Shown piece by piece: positions 6,347 through 13,622 of a stretch of 13,906 bases of DNA. The stretch's first letter is position 1. Every line of letters begins with the position of its first letter. Made by a program: the position numbers and the translations under genes. The notes under the pieces were generated by a model. It did not search any database. It was not told the origin of the DNA and worked only from the letters and a program-made list of their open reading frames with translations. The stretch is from contig CAYXNJ010000057.1 in the NCBI GenBank assembly GCA_964466465.1, forward strand, positions 1 through 13,906, in the 5' to 3' direction. The DNA comes from Sulfurospirillum sp964466465. GTDB lineage: Bacteria; Campylobacterota; Campylobacteria; Campylobacterales; Sulfurospirillaceae.

Positions 6347-8242
6347 TTAGGGTTTTAGACGTTTTTCATACGCTAAAGGATACTTTAAAAGTGGCAGGTA
6401 TTCGCCATCATACAAAGCATCTTTTTCATCGATGAGTGTTTCTACAATGCCTACACCTTGGGTGAGTGTTGCCTCTGTTTCGATGGGTCTGTCGGTAATG
6501 ATTTCGCCCATTTTATAGGGTGTTCCATCAAGATGGGTGTACGCCTCTTTTTCACCTCTAAAGTAGAAAAATGTAAAAGGCGTTTTGGGAAACAGATCTT
6601 TTCCCAATGTAAAGCGTTGGGTCGCAACCACTTTACGATAACCTATAGCTCCCTGTAGCGCTTCTTCGTGATTAGGATAGAGCAGTCTTGGATGAATAAA
6701 ACCCTCCTCTGTAAGATAGGCTTTTTTAGCGACAAACTCGCCCATCAGCGTACGGTGTAAACGTTGCTGTTCTTCTAAGGTATTGAGATGTGTCCTGTCT
6801 AAAGAGCGCCAGTTATCGCTATAGCCTCGTTCTTTCGTGATCTGTTGGCTTAGAAAATTCTCCATACTGTGAGGCATCACACCATACAGATTAGCGCCAA
6901 CTACGTGTTTTAAAAAGTAGCCAAATTCCCCTTCATTTTTTGCGCGATTGATGGGGTCGCCTCGGTTAGAACGTGCTTTGCCCTCTTTGAGGCTATAGGC
7001 GAGATAGTCCATCTCAGCCCAGCCGAGTTTTTCAGGGAATTTTCGAGGAAATGCCCACGTAGAGTCGATGGTGTTGCCACTGCCTGAAGTAAACGAAGAG
7101 GGCTCAAAGCCGTAGTTATCGCTATGACAGCCTACACATTGCATAAGCTCTTCGCCTTTTTGTGCGCGTAAATGCCCTTTGGCATCTTCGATAAACCCAG
7201 CCAAAATCCAGCCTGCGCCGTTACTGATCCACCCTTGTTTCTCATTGAGGTAAAGAGGCGCATTCTCCTCTTTTTCAGCGGCTTCACCAGGATAGAACAT
7301 ATGGGTTTTAACCATGTAACGAATCTCTTTCACCCGCGTGGCACGCGTGCCATTTTTGCGTAAATCAACATAGTGCAACGGGTGCGCAAACTCGGTGTAA
7401 AGCGGGTAAAGTCCACGATGAACTTCTGTGGTACTGGCTTTTCCATAGTACACTTTGGGGTCGCTTGGCTCTAATCTATCGGTAATGGCACGCTCTAAAA
7501 GATCAAGGTTTTTCGCATAAATGGCTTCGCTCCATGCTCCTGCCTCATCTTGCATAAACGCTTTGGGAAGGCGAATGTAGATGCCAGAGACACTGCCACT
7601 CATCGGTGTAAAGATACCATAAGGCATAAAATTGATGGCACGCCAGCCTGTCATCGTACCAAATAATGCACGCTCTTTAATGTTTGTGCGTATAAAGCCA
7701 TCCTCCGCTTTTGCGGGTAAATCCTCAGGGCTTAGGTCTGGGAAAAGTCTCCATTTTGAGGCATCTTGCCCATTTTCCCAGCCTATTTTTCCTCCCCGTT
7801 TGGCATAGGCTTCACGCCAGTTATCTTCTTTTAGATAGTCAAGCATTTGACGCTCATCAAAGCGGTTCTTGCTTGCAAGATAGGCCGCTTCAAGCTTTTC
7901 AGGAAAGAGGGTATTCTCCCAAGGGTTGATGCTAGGGGAGCGTGTTTGTTGGGTGGCTGGGGTAAAACTGTATGTTGTTTGTAAATTGCCTGTGATACTT
8001 GAAAGCCCTGCTTGAGGGTTGTTGTTGCCTAAGCGTGCGCGAGCGGGTGCATTGGTGTGGCAAAAAAGACAGGCGTTTTGTGTACCACCGCTGGTTTCGA
8101 TGTAGCACTGTGCAGGAATGTTTGCATAAGGATTTGCAAAGGTGGTTCGGCTTTTAAACTCGCCTTGTAATGCTCCGCCAAAGCCCAAAATAGGGCTTAA
8201 GCAAAGGACGAGCATAAAGCGATTAGAGTCCAGGAATGCCAT
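6347..8242 (-). CDS. Exported protein with two c-type haem motifs, in operon with phoX-like gene
   Basis: A 631-residue protein of no family I can name. The N-terminus has a basic/polar start (Arg8) and a hydrophobic core to about residue 24, consistent with Sec export. Two CXXCH motifs are present: CLFCH at 58-62 and CVGCH at 369-373, each able to bind covalent haem in the periplasm. Between and after them lie long soluble regions without recognised domains. The start at 8242 overlaps the last 20 bases of the upstream phoX-like gene, which implies translational coupling; no good Shine-Dalgarno sequence is present. An ATG at 8215 would lack a basic n-region, and a TTG at 8287 would put a long polar stretch before the signal. 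Context suggests a redox partner or co-regulated enzyme of the PhoX-like protein, which is inference. It could also be an independent dihaem oxidoreductase. Confidence 0.75.
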   Translation of the reverse strand: MAFLDSNRFMLVLCLSPILGFGGALQGEFKSRTTFANPYANIPAQCYIETSGGTQNACLFCHTNAPARARLGNNNPQAGLSSITGNLQTTYSFTPATQQTRSPSINPWENTLFPEKLEAAYLASKNRFDERQMLDYLKEDNWREAYAKRGGKIGWENGQDASKWRLFPDLSPEDLPAKAEDGFIRTNIKERALFGTMTGWRAINFMPYGIFTPMSGSVSGIYIRLPKAFMQDEAGAWSEAIYAKNLDLLERAITDRLEPSDPKVYYGKASTTEVHRGLYPLYTEFAHPLHYVDLRKNGTRATRVKEIRYMVKTHMFYPGEAAEKEENAPLYLNEKQGWISNGAGWILAGFIEDAKGHLRAQKGEELMQCVGCHSDNYGFEPSSFTSGSGNTIDSTWAFPRKFPEKLGWAEMDYLAYSLKEGKARSNRGDPINRAKNEGEFGYFLKHVVGANLYGVMPHSMENFLSQQITKERGYSDNWRSLDRTHLNTLEEQQRLHRTLMGEFVAKKAYLTEEGFIHPRLLYPNHEEALQGAIGYRKVVATQRFTLGKDLFPKTPFTFFYFRGEKEAYTHLDGTPYKMGEIITDRPIETEATLTQGVGIVETLIDEKDALYDGEYLPLLKYPLAYEKRLKP

Positions 8243-10064
8243 GGATGTAACCCACAGGCGCTTGGAATTTATCGATCTTAGGGGCAACTTTTATCTGAAG
8301 AACTTTGTCCATCGTTTTGATGAAATCGCCTTGATGTTGGGCGTTACTCATAATGTAAGCATGACCGTTGAGGTTCTCAACCACTTGAAGTCCTGTGGAC
8401 TCAGCACCTGCTGGAACGGAGAGAATACGAGAGAGTTTTTTCGTGTCGATGTTGTACGCCCAAACGTAGTTGTTCACGTGTGTTCCGCTGTCCTCGCCGA
8501 TGAAAAGTGTGCGAGCACGTGAGGAGTAAAAGACGTTGTCTGTATTTGCTACTTTATCGACAGCACAAGTGTTTCCAAACATATCGGTGGCGATCTCTTC
8601 ACCTAAAAGCGGTGCGGGTACGTGCATGGAGACGGGCACAAAATCACTTTTGATAAGCTCGCCACTACTATCACTAATGCCACTGGAGAGGGCAACTTCG
8701 TAGGTTCCACCACAACGATTTTTAGCGACTTTGATGTCATCTTTGGCAAAACTAGCATCTTTTGCCATCCCTTTTTCGATGTAAGACATCGCGATGTAGA
8801 GTTTTTTATCTTCTTTGTTAAACGCTACGCCTTCCATTTTATTAAACTCAGTCGTTGCGCCAAGGTAAGCGGCATAACGTCTGGTTTCTAAAAAGGCTGC
8901 GGCACGTTCCATATTTGGCTTGAGTTTGAGGTACTCTACTTCAGAGTGTCCTGCTTTTACAGCCTTAAAGCCTTCGTGTTTTTGTGGGTCATACTCAGCA
9001 GGTGCATACGCTTCAAAGATGTCGTTAAACGTGAGGTTCTCTTTCCAGCGCCACACCTCTTCACTGCTTGCATGTCCTAACTTGATCCAACTAAGTGTTG
9101 CTTGACCGCCATCTTTGGCATTATCTTCATTGGTTTGTTTCCACACAGCCGCGTAGAGTGTGCCACTGTCAAGCTCTTTTTCACCATCTCCCACGTACAT
9201 GTAAAGTCCGACTTGTGTGCCATCATCGCCAAAAAAGGCGGTTTTAGCATCGCTCATGACTTTTGCCATCTCCCATGTGCCATGACCCATTGCATAGTGT
9301 TTTTTAACATTGGTTTTGCCATTAGGTTTTACCGTGACTTCGGTGATGTACCCATAGTCATACGCTTTGGCTTCTTGTTTACTTTCAAAGTAAAGCTCGC
9401 TCATCGCTTTAAGCCCTTTTTGCGCTTTTTTGTACTCTTTACCACTTGCTGCGGTAAAGTAGAGGTCATAGTCCTCTTCGCTTCCTAAGTGAGTATTCCA
9501 AGGGGTTTGTGAACCAAAACAGGGAATCCAAATGCCTCCGACTTTTGAAAAATCGATAGGGTATTGATCGACCGCTTTAAGCTTGCCATCTCGCATATCT
9601 TGACGAATGGACGTTAGTGTCATGCTCATAGGTGCTCTATTGTGCCAGATTTCACTCTTTTCTGCGGATGAGCCATCGCTTAAGATCCAGTCATACTCAT
9701 AGTGTGTTACCAGATAGAGTGAGCCTTCAACATTTAACAACGAGTTACTGTCAGGTGTTTCAGCGATAAGGGGTTTTCCAAAAGGGTCCATTAATGGTTT
9801 TTGAGAGATGCTGTAAAGCTGCCCTGCTGGGTTTTTGCTGGTACCCACTTTGTCTTTAACGCCAAAAAGAGTCTGATAAGAGAGTGCTCTTTCGATCCTC
9901 CCTCCGTTTGGCGTGTGAATGATGACTTTGGCTTCCGAGTAAGCTTTTGCCATTTTTTCAGGCGTGTTTGGTGCTTCCATACCGACAAATTCAACACTAG
10001 AGCCTGCACAAAGGCTTGATGCTGCTAAAGAGAGCGAAACGAGTAGGGGTGTTAATGATTTCAC
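8223..10064 (-). CDS. phoX: PhoX-type (DUF839) periplasmic phosphatase-like protein
   Basis: A 613-residue exported protein of the PhoX/DUF839 family, whose members are Fe/Ca-dependent alkaline phosphatases that hydrolyse phosphomonoesters in the periplasm. Family signatures are visible: a Cys182-containing block followed by TPWNTHLGSEE (187-197), EGVAF with Glu411 (410-414) and GEDSGTHVNNYVW (523-535). The signal peptide is Sec-like (Lys2, hydrophobic core, cleavage near residues 19-22) and has no twin-arginine pair, whereas characterised PhoX proteins use Tat. GGAGG (10070-10074) is 5 bases before GTG at 10064; the in-frame TTG at 10076 overlaps the ribosome-binding site, so GTG is the start. 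A Pho-box-like repeat precedes the gene. The C-terminus overlaps the haem protein gene. The symbol rests on family membership; phosphatase activity is not shown by sequence alone. Confidence 0.82.
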   Translation of the reverse strand: MKSLTPLLVSLSLAASSLCAGSSVEFVGMEAPNTPEKMAKAYSEAKVIIHTPNGGRIERALSYQTLFGVKDKVGTSKNPAGQLYSISQKPLMDPFGKPLIAETPDSNSLLNVEGSLYLVTHYEYDWILSDGSSAEKSEIWHNRAPMSMTLTSIRQDMRDGKLKAVDQYPIDFSKVGGIWIPCFGSQTPWNTHLGSEEDYDLYFTAASGKEYKKAQKGLKAMSELYFESKQEAKAYDYGYITEVTVKPNGKTNVKKHYAMGHGTWEMAKVMSDAKTAFFGDDGTQVGLYMYVGDGEKELDSGTLYAAVWKQTNEDNAKDGGQATLSWIKLGHASSEEVWRWKENLTFNDIFEAYAPAEYDPQKHEGFKAVKAGHSEVEYLKLKPNMERAAAFLETRRYAAYLGATTEFNKMEGVAFNKEDKKLYIAMSYIEKGMAKDASFAKDDIKVAKNRCGGTYEVALSSGISDSSGELIKSDFVPVSMHVPAPLLGEEIATDMFGNTCAVDKVANTDNVFYSSRARTLFIGEDSGTHVNNYVWAYNIDTKKLSRILSVPAGAESTGLQVVENLNGHAYIMSNAQHQGDFIKTMDKVLQIKVAPKIDKFQAPVGYIHGIPGL

Positions 10065-10094
10065 GAGAGCCTCCAATAAAATTTTACTAGCACA

Positions 10095-10128
10095 ATCGTA
10101 GAGAAGAAGTGTTACAAATCCGTTACAA
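10095..10128 (-). promoter_or_regulatory. Pho-box-like direct repeat and -10 box of the phoX operon
   Basis: On the minus strand TTGTAAC (10122-10128), GGAT and TTGTAAC (10111-10117) form a perfect 7-4-7 direct repeat with an 11-bp period. Exactly 10 bases later is TACGAT (10095-10100), a 4-of-6 match to -10. Start near 10088 would give a leader of about 24 bases. This is the geometry of PhoB-type sites, where the box replaces the -35 element. The Campylobacter PhosR box, as I recall it, is also a GTTTC direct repeat with an 11-bp period. Which regulator binds is inference. Confidence 0.6.
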
Positions 10129-10218
10129 TCTTAAAAAAGAACGTTAAATCAAAAATGCAATAGAAAGCTTGAAGAAGTCGTTTTACAATAACTAAAATTA
10201 TACCTTAAGGAGAGAAAA

Positions 10219-10959
10219 ATGAAAATTTTTTTTGTTGCAACGATAGTGTTGTTGCTTGCAACGTTTGGTTTTGCAAAAGAGAGTGTTGTCTCGTATGCGG
10301 TAGATGGAAAAATGTATGAAGGTTACTACAGTACACCCTCCGATAACGCACCACTTGTCTTCATCATTCATGATTGGGATGGACTCAATGCGTATGAAAT
10401 GAAGCGTGCAAAGATGCTCAATACCTTAGGGTATGGCGCATTTGCAATAGACCTTTTTGGAAAAGGTGTGAAGCCTGTAACGCTAGAGGAGAAAAAAGCG
10501 CTCACAAATGCTCTTTATAACGACAGAGCGAAGATGCAGAAGCTTTTGAGTGCCAGTTATGAGGCGGCAAAAAAAGAGGGTGCTAATGTCAAAAATGCCA
10601 TCGGCATCGGTTACTGTTTTGGTGGAGCAGCACTTTTAGAGATGGCACGTATGGGAACACCGCTGAAAGGTTTTGCGAGTTTTCATGGCGGTTTAGCAAC
10701 GCCTGCAGGAGAGGACTATAAACAAACCAAGGGTTTTGTGCTTATCATTCATGGCAGTGCCGATGAAAGCGTGAGTTTAGATGAGTTTGCCACACTTGGC
10801 AAAGAGCTTGAAAAAACAGGCATTAAGCATGAGCTTATTTCTTACAGCGGTGCCCCACACGCGTTTAGCGTCTTTGGAACCGAAAGATACCGTGAAGATG
10901 CCGATAAAAAATCGTGGCGAAGATTGGTCGAATTTTTAGATGAGACACTTTCAAAATAG
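10219..10959 (+). CDS. Secreted dienelactone hydrolase-family alpha/beta hydrolase
   Basis: A 246-residue protein with a clear Sec signal peptide (basic start, hydrophobic core, FGFA near 16-19) and a mature alpha/beta hydrolase domain. The dienelactone-hydrolase triad is present: nucleophile Cys133 in GYCFGG, Asp182 in GSADE and His214 in GAPHAFS. IIHDWDGLN (49-57) is the oxyanion-side strand and loop typical of the family. The substrate is unknown; many members are esterases unrelated to chloroaromatic degradation, and the periplasmic location is a point of difference from classical ClcD. AAGGAG (10207-10212) is 6 bases before the ATG. A weak promoter may lie at TTGAAG (10169-10174) and TAAAAT (10193-10198). 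The gene is divergent from phoX and shares its 150-base intergenic region, so the Pho-box-like repeat could in principle act on both. Confidence 0.9.
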   Translation: MKIFFVATIVLLLATFGFAKESVVSYAVDGKMYEGYYSTPSDNAPLVFIIHDWDGLNAYEMKRAKMLNTLGYGAFAIDLFGKGVKPVTLEEKKALTNALYNDRAKMQKLLSASYEAAKKEGANVKNAIGIGYCFGGAALLEMARMGTPLKGFASFHGGLATPAGEDYKQTKGFVLIIHGSADESVSLDEFATLGKELEKTGIKHELISYSGAPHAFSVFGTERYREDADKKSWRRLVEFLDETLSK

Positions 10960-10974
10960 GTATATTTTTTGCTT
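10959..10974 (+). promoter_or_regulatory. Candidate sigma54 (-24/-12) promoter
   Basis: GG at 10959-10960 and GC at 10971-10972 are separated by exactly 10 bases, and the -12 element is the full TTGCTT seen in campylobacterial sigma54 promoters. The -24 element is only AGG-TAT, so GG is conserved and CAC is not. The predicted start near 10984 leaves a 19-base leader containing the AAAGGAG ribosome-binding site. The GG overlaps the stop codon of the upstream hydrolase gene. Confidence 0.45.
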
Positions 10975-11002
10975 GTACTTTTGCATGTAAAAAGGAGTTG
11001 CA

Positions 11003-11365
11003 ATGGACAACAGACTATTTCAAATTGACCCGTATGCGGGGATTAGTTATGGGCTTTATAATTCAATTAAAGGTGAAAAGGGAAGTTTTGAAGACTTTTT
11101 ACTTCATTATGACTCAACAGGAGCAGGTGAAGGCGATAGCTCATGGCTGACCAAACTCATTACTGAAAATACCACCGATGCCCTTAGCTCCCCAGAAGTA
11201 TGGGAAGCGATGAATACACTGGGTATCAGTGGGCTTGATTTTATGGGTTCATCGGATTACTTCGACACCCAAGTGAGTGCGCTTAAACTTCAACTCATGC
11301 AAGCCTTTAGTAAACGCGGAGATTATGAAGAGATGAAGCCACTTTTAGAGCAGTTAATGAGTTAA
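11003..11365 (+). CDS. Small protein of unknown function behind a sigma54-type promoter
   Basis: A 120-residue, acidic, soluble-looking protein without a signal peptide or membrane segment; I do not recognise a family. The N-terminus has an aromatic stretch around IDPYAGISYGLYN. The middle is rich in Gly, Ser and Thr (about 38-60). The last 30 residues look helical. AAAGGAG (10991-10997), 5 bases before the ATG, is strong evidence that it is translated. In C. jejuni the sigma54 regulon contains flagellar genes and several small unknown genes, so a link to flagella is a reasonable guess but not shown. Its TAA interlocks over TTAA (11362-11365) with the stop of the convergent gene. Confidence 0.7.
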   Translation: MDNRLFQIDPYAGISYGLYNSIKGEKGSFEDFLLHYDSTGAGEGDSSWLTKLITENTTDALSSPEVWEAMNTLGISGLDFMGSSDYFDTQVSALKLQLMQAFSKRGDYEEMKPLLEQLMS

Positions 11366-11718
11366 CGACACACGTAAGTGATCATATCCGACTCAATGGT
11401 TCCAATAGGTGCTTGCATCCATTGGGTTGGATTTTCACTCATAATAGCCCTAGGTGACTTAACACTTGTTCCTAAAGAACGAATTACTCTTGAAGGGCAG
11501 TTGATTTCCACTTTTCCATAAAGAATGGCACTGTAACTTACGCGTTTATAGGTCAAAATAAACGTTGTATTTTTTTTGCTCTCTTCTACAACATAATACT
11601 TGTAAATATCTTTATAAGCAGTACGAGGAATCTCTACCTCTTTTGTTTTGCTGACACCATAAGCATTCCCCGCTAAAATAAGAGTACAACAGAGTAGAAA
11701 AAATCTTTTAAATACCAT
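11362..11718 (-). CDS. Small secreted protein resembling surface-adhesin E
   Basis: A 118-residue protein with a basic start (Lys4, Arg5), a hydrophobic segment to about residue 17 and a likely cleavage near 18-21. The mature part has Cys74, Trp100 and Cys117 in the order I-N-C, then Q-W-M-x-x-P-I-G-T, then Y-V-C-R at the end. This is the spacing I associate with surface-adhesin-E-like proteins, the two cysteines probably forming a disulfide. The assignment is tentative; an adhesive role is not implied. GGAGA (11724-11728) is 5 bases before the ATG at 11718. The in-frame ATG at 11730 overlaps that site and has no good one of its own, so 11718 was chosen. Confidence 0.65.
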   Translation of the reverse strand: MVFKRFFLLCCTLILAGNAYGVSKTKEVEIPRTAYKDIYKYYVVEESKKNTTFILTYKRVSYSAILYGKVEINCPSRVIRSLGTSVKSPRAIMSENPTQWMQAPIGTIESDMITYVCR

Positions 11719-11745
11719 GTTTTTCTCCATTACTTATTTTAAATG

Positions 11746-11754
11746 ATTCTACCA
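11746..11754 (-). promoter_or_regulatory. Extended -10 promoter of the small secreted protein
   Basis: On the minus strand TGGTAGAAT is a TGn-extended -10 box (TAGAAT, 5 of 6), about 28 bases before the ATG at 11718. No convincing -35 element is present. Confidence 0.4.
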
Positions 11755-11835
11755 AAAGCTAGCTCAATGTATGATGAGCAAATTACCTTGAAGTGATGAG
11801 AGCATGAGAATTTCATAATTTAGTCATCTTTAGGG

Positions 11836-11841
11836 TACAAT
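11836..11841 (+). promoter_or_regulatory. Candidate -10 box of the GGDEF-EAL gene
   Basis: TACAAT is 5 of 6 to consensus. The -35 position (TTCATA, 18 bases upstream) is weak. The leader would be about 35 bases and contains the ribosome-binding site AAGGG (11872-11876). The rest of the 11731-11882 gap shows only an AGCTAGCT palindrome (11758-11765). Confidence 0.4.
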
Positions 11842-11882
11842 AAGGACTGCATAGTAACGTAAGTTTTCATAAAGGGCTTTAT

Positions 11883-13187
11883 ATGGGACATAGCGTGGGA
11901 AAAGAGCACGAGCAAAGAGAAAAGATCAAACTTCTGTCACGTGAACTTCGTGAAGTGCAAAAAAATCTTGTAGAACAGTTTTATACAGACCCACTTACAC
12001 GCCTACCCAATCTTTACAAATTACGCCATGACCTTGAAGAAGTGAGTGAGTTTACACTCATTGTTGCCAACATCGATAATTTTAAACTTTTAAACGATTT
12101 TTATGGGTTTGTTGTGGGAGATTTCATCTTAGAGTCTTTTGCCAAAACACTTAAAATTGAGCTTCAAGAAGTAGCTGTTTACCGCATTGCTGGCGATGAA
12201 TTTGCCATTTTACTGAATGAACGGATGAGCTTTTATCTGCTAAAAAACTATCTAACGCATCTTTCTAAACAACTTACCCACCTTAAATACGCTTATGCAC
12301 AGACAGAAATTTACGTGGACTGTACGCTCTCGTCTAGTGCAAGCTTTTCAAGCGATGATATTTTTTCAAAAGTGAGTATGGCGCTCAAATACGCTAAAAA
12401 AGAGCAGTTGAAGTTTTGGATATACGAAGACACGATGAATTTTTCACAAGAGTACGAAAGCAACCTCAAATATGCGACGAAGGTGCGAAAAGCGATTGTC
12501 GATTTTTCAGGTATTGTGCCTTATTTTCAGCCAATTATCGACAATGTCAGCAATGAGATTATTAAATTTGAAGCGCTTTCTCGTCTTGTGGATGAAGAAG
12601 GCGTCATTCACTCTCCGCACAATTTTATTCCGATTGCAAAGATGATTAAAGTGTATGACAAAATCACGATGACCATCATCGACAAAAGTTTTAAAGTCTT
12701 TGAGACACATCCCTTTGACTTTAGTATCAACCTCTCTTTTGAGGATATTATAAACCAAGAGATTTATGACTTTATTATCCGAAAATTGCGCGACTCCAAT
12801 ATGGGACATCGTGTCACTTTTGAGCTTTTGGAGTCTGAAAAGGTCAATGACTTTAACAAGGTAGTACATTTTTTCAATGAGATAAAACGCTATGGTGCAA
12901 AAGTAGCGATAGATGACTTTGGAAGCGGTTTTTCCAACTTTTCGTACATCATTAAGCTCAATCCTGACTTTATCAAAATCGATGGAAGCCTTATCAAAGA
13001 CATCGACAAAGATAAAAATGCACAAATCGTCGTTGAAACCATCGTCGATTTTTCTAAGAAACTGGGCATTAAAACCGTTGCAGAGTTTGTGCACTCCAGT
13101 ACAGTACTCTCTACAGTCAAACAGCTTGGCATTGACTACTCACAAGGCTATTTTATCGATATGCCTTCGCCTCACATTGTGATGTAA
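11883..13187 (+). CDS. GGDEF-EAL protein, probable cyclic-di-GMP phosphodiesterase
   Basis: A 434-residue cytoplasmic protein without membrane segments. Residues 8-32 are a charged, probably coiled-coil lead-in. A GGDEF domain (about 35-182) has DPLTRLPN (36-43), Asp65 and AGDEF (103-107) in place of GGDEF; the single Gly-to-Ala change can be tolerated in active cyclases, so GTP binding or residual synthesis is possible. The EAL domain (about 205-434) keeps the residues needed for hydrolysis: EAL (230-232), Asn283, Glu314, Asp344-Asp345, Lys365, Glu401 and Gln421. Net activity is most likely breakdown of cyclic di-GMP. No sensor or receiver domain is present, so input must come from protein contacts or through the GGDEF domain. 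AAGGG (11872-11876) is 6 bases before the ATG. The stop is 2 bases from that of the convergent next gene. Confidence 0.93.
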   Translation: MGHSVGKEHEQREKIKLLSRELREVQKNLVEQFYTDPLTRLPNLYKLRHDLEEVSEFTLIVANIDNFKLLNDFYGFVVGDFILESFAKTLKIELQEVAVYRIAGDEFAILLNERMSFYLLKNYLTHLSKQLTHLKYAYAQTEIYVDCTLSSSASFSSDDIFSKVSMALKYAKKEQLKFWIYEDTMNFSQEYESNLKYATKVRKAIVDFSGIVPYFQPIIDNVSNEIIKFEALSRLVDEEGVIHSPHNFIPIAKMIKVYDKITMTIIDKSFKVFETHPFDFSINLSFEDIINQEIYDFIIRKLRDSNMGHRVTFELLESEKVNDFNKVVHFFNEIKRYGAKVAIDDFGSGFSNFSYIIKLNPDFIKIDGSLIKDIDKDKNAQIVVETIVDFSKKLGIKTVAEFVHSSTVLSTVKQLGIDYSQGYFIDMPSPHIVM

Positions 13188-13189
13188 GA

Positions 13190-13543
13190 CTACGCAACAA
13201 CATCCGTGTCCCATAAGATGCAAACGCCATATTCTGGGTCAGGAATGACATATTTGAAGTACTCGCTTGTACCTTTTCGCCCATGTAGCCTTACTGCGAT
13301 TTGACCTTCTTTTAAAAGCTGTTTCATTTCATACTCGCTCAAACTTCGTTTGTTCCAGCGTAAAAAAGTGTTGGAGTAAACCCGAAAACGACATGAGGCA
13401 TCGCTACTAAAAACATAGTCATCGTTCACATCACGCTCTTTTTTAGCATGTTCACAGCTGTAAAGGTTGACCTTTTGTCCTCGAATGGTCAGCTTTTGTG
13501 AGATAACGCTACCGCCGCAATAGGGGCACTTGCCAAGAACCAT
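13190..13543 (-). CDS. Four-cysteine zinc-ribbon-like protein of unknown function
   Basis: A 117-residue soluble protein. The N-terminus has CPYCGG (Cys6, Cys9), with Cys30 and Cys51 as candidate remaining zinc ligands. The segment from Cys51 onward (C-R-F-R-V, then L-S-x-x-E-M-K-Q-L-L-K-x-G, about 51-82) resembles the C-terminal cysteine repeats of type I topoisomerases, a weak pattern-level match only. The start is set by GAGG (13550-13553), 6 bases before the ATG at 13543; an in-frame TTG at 13582 has no ribosome-binding site. No clear promoter was found. The function is unknown; nucleic-acid binding would be a guess. Confidence 0.65.
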   Translation of the reverse strand: MVLGKCPYCGGSVISQKLTIRGQKVNLYSCEHAKKERDVNDDYVFSSDASCRFRVYSNTFLRWNKRSLSEYEMKQLLKEGQIAVRLHGRKGTSEYFKYVIPDPEYGVCILWDTDVVA

Positions 13544-13598
13544 CACACACCTCAATGTTAATTTATGAGGATATGGTAGCAAAGTGAGCAGTAAGAGG

Positions 13599-13613
13599 TT
13601 GAAAATATTTCAA
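13599..13613. repeat. Short AT-rich inverted repeat
   Basis: TTGAAA (13599-13604) and TTTCAA (13608-13613) are perfect arms around ATA. It lies between the start of the zinc-ribbon gene and the end of the AT-rich gene at the right edge, both on the minus strand. It could be an operator for the former or a weak end-of-transcript structure for the latter; nothing decides between them. Confidence 0.3.
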
Positions 13614-13622
13614 AATGAAAGA

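Noticed and set aside
8142..8522. A 126-codon plus-strand open frame over the phoX/haem-protein junction
   Set aside because: Both minus-strand genes are supported by signal peptides, motifs and a ribosome-binding site; the plus-strand product has no recognisable features.
10064..10076. TTG at 10076 as start of the phoX-like gene
   Set aside because: The TTG overlaps the GGAGG ribosome-binding site; the GTG at 10064 is correctly spaced and starts a clean signal peptide.
12507..13094. A 195-codon minus-strand open frame within the EAL domain
   Set aside because: It is antisense to the intact EAL catalytic residues and has no independent support.
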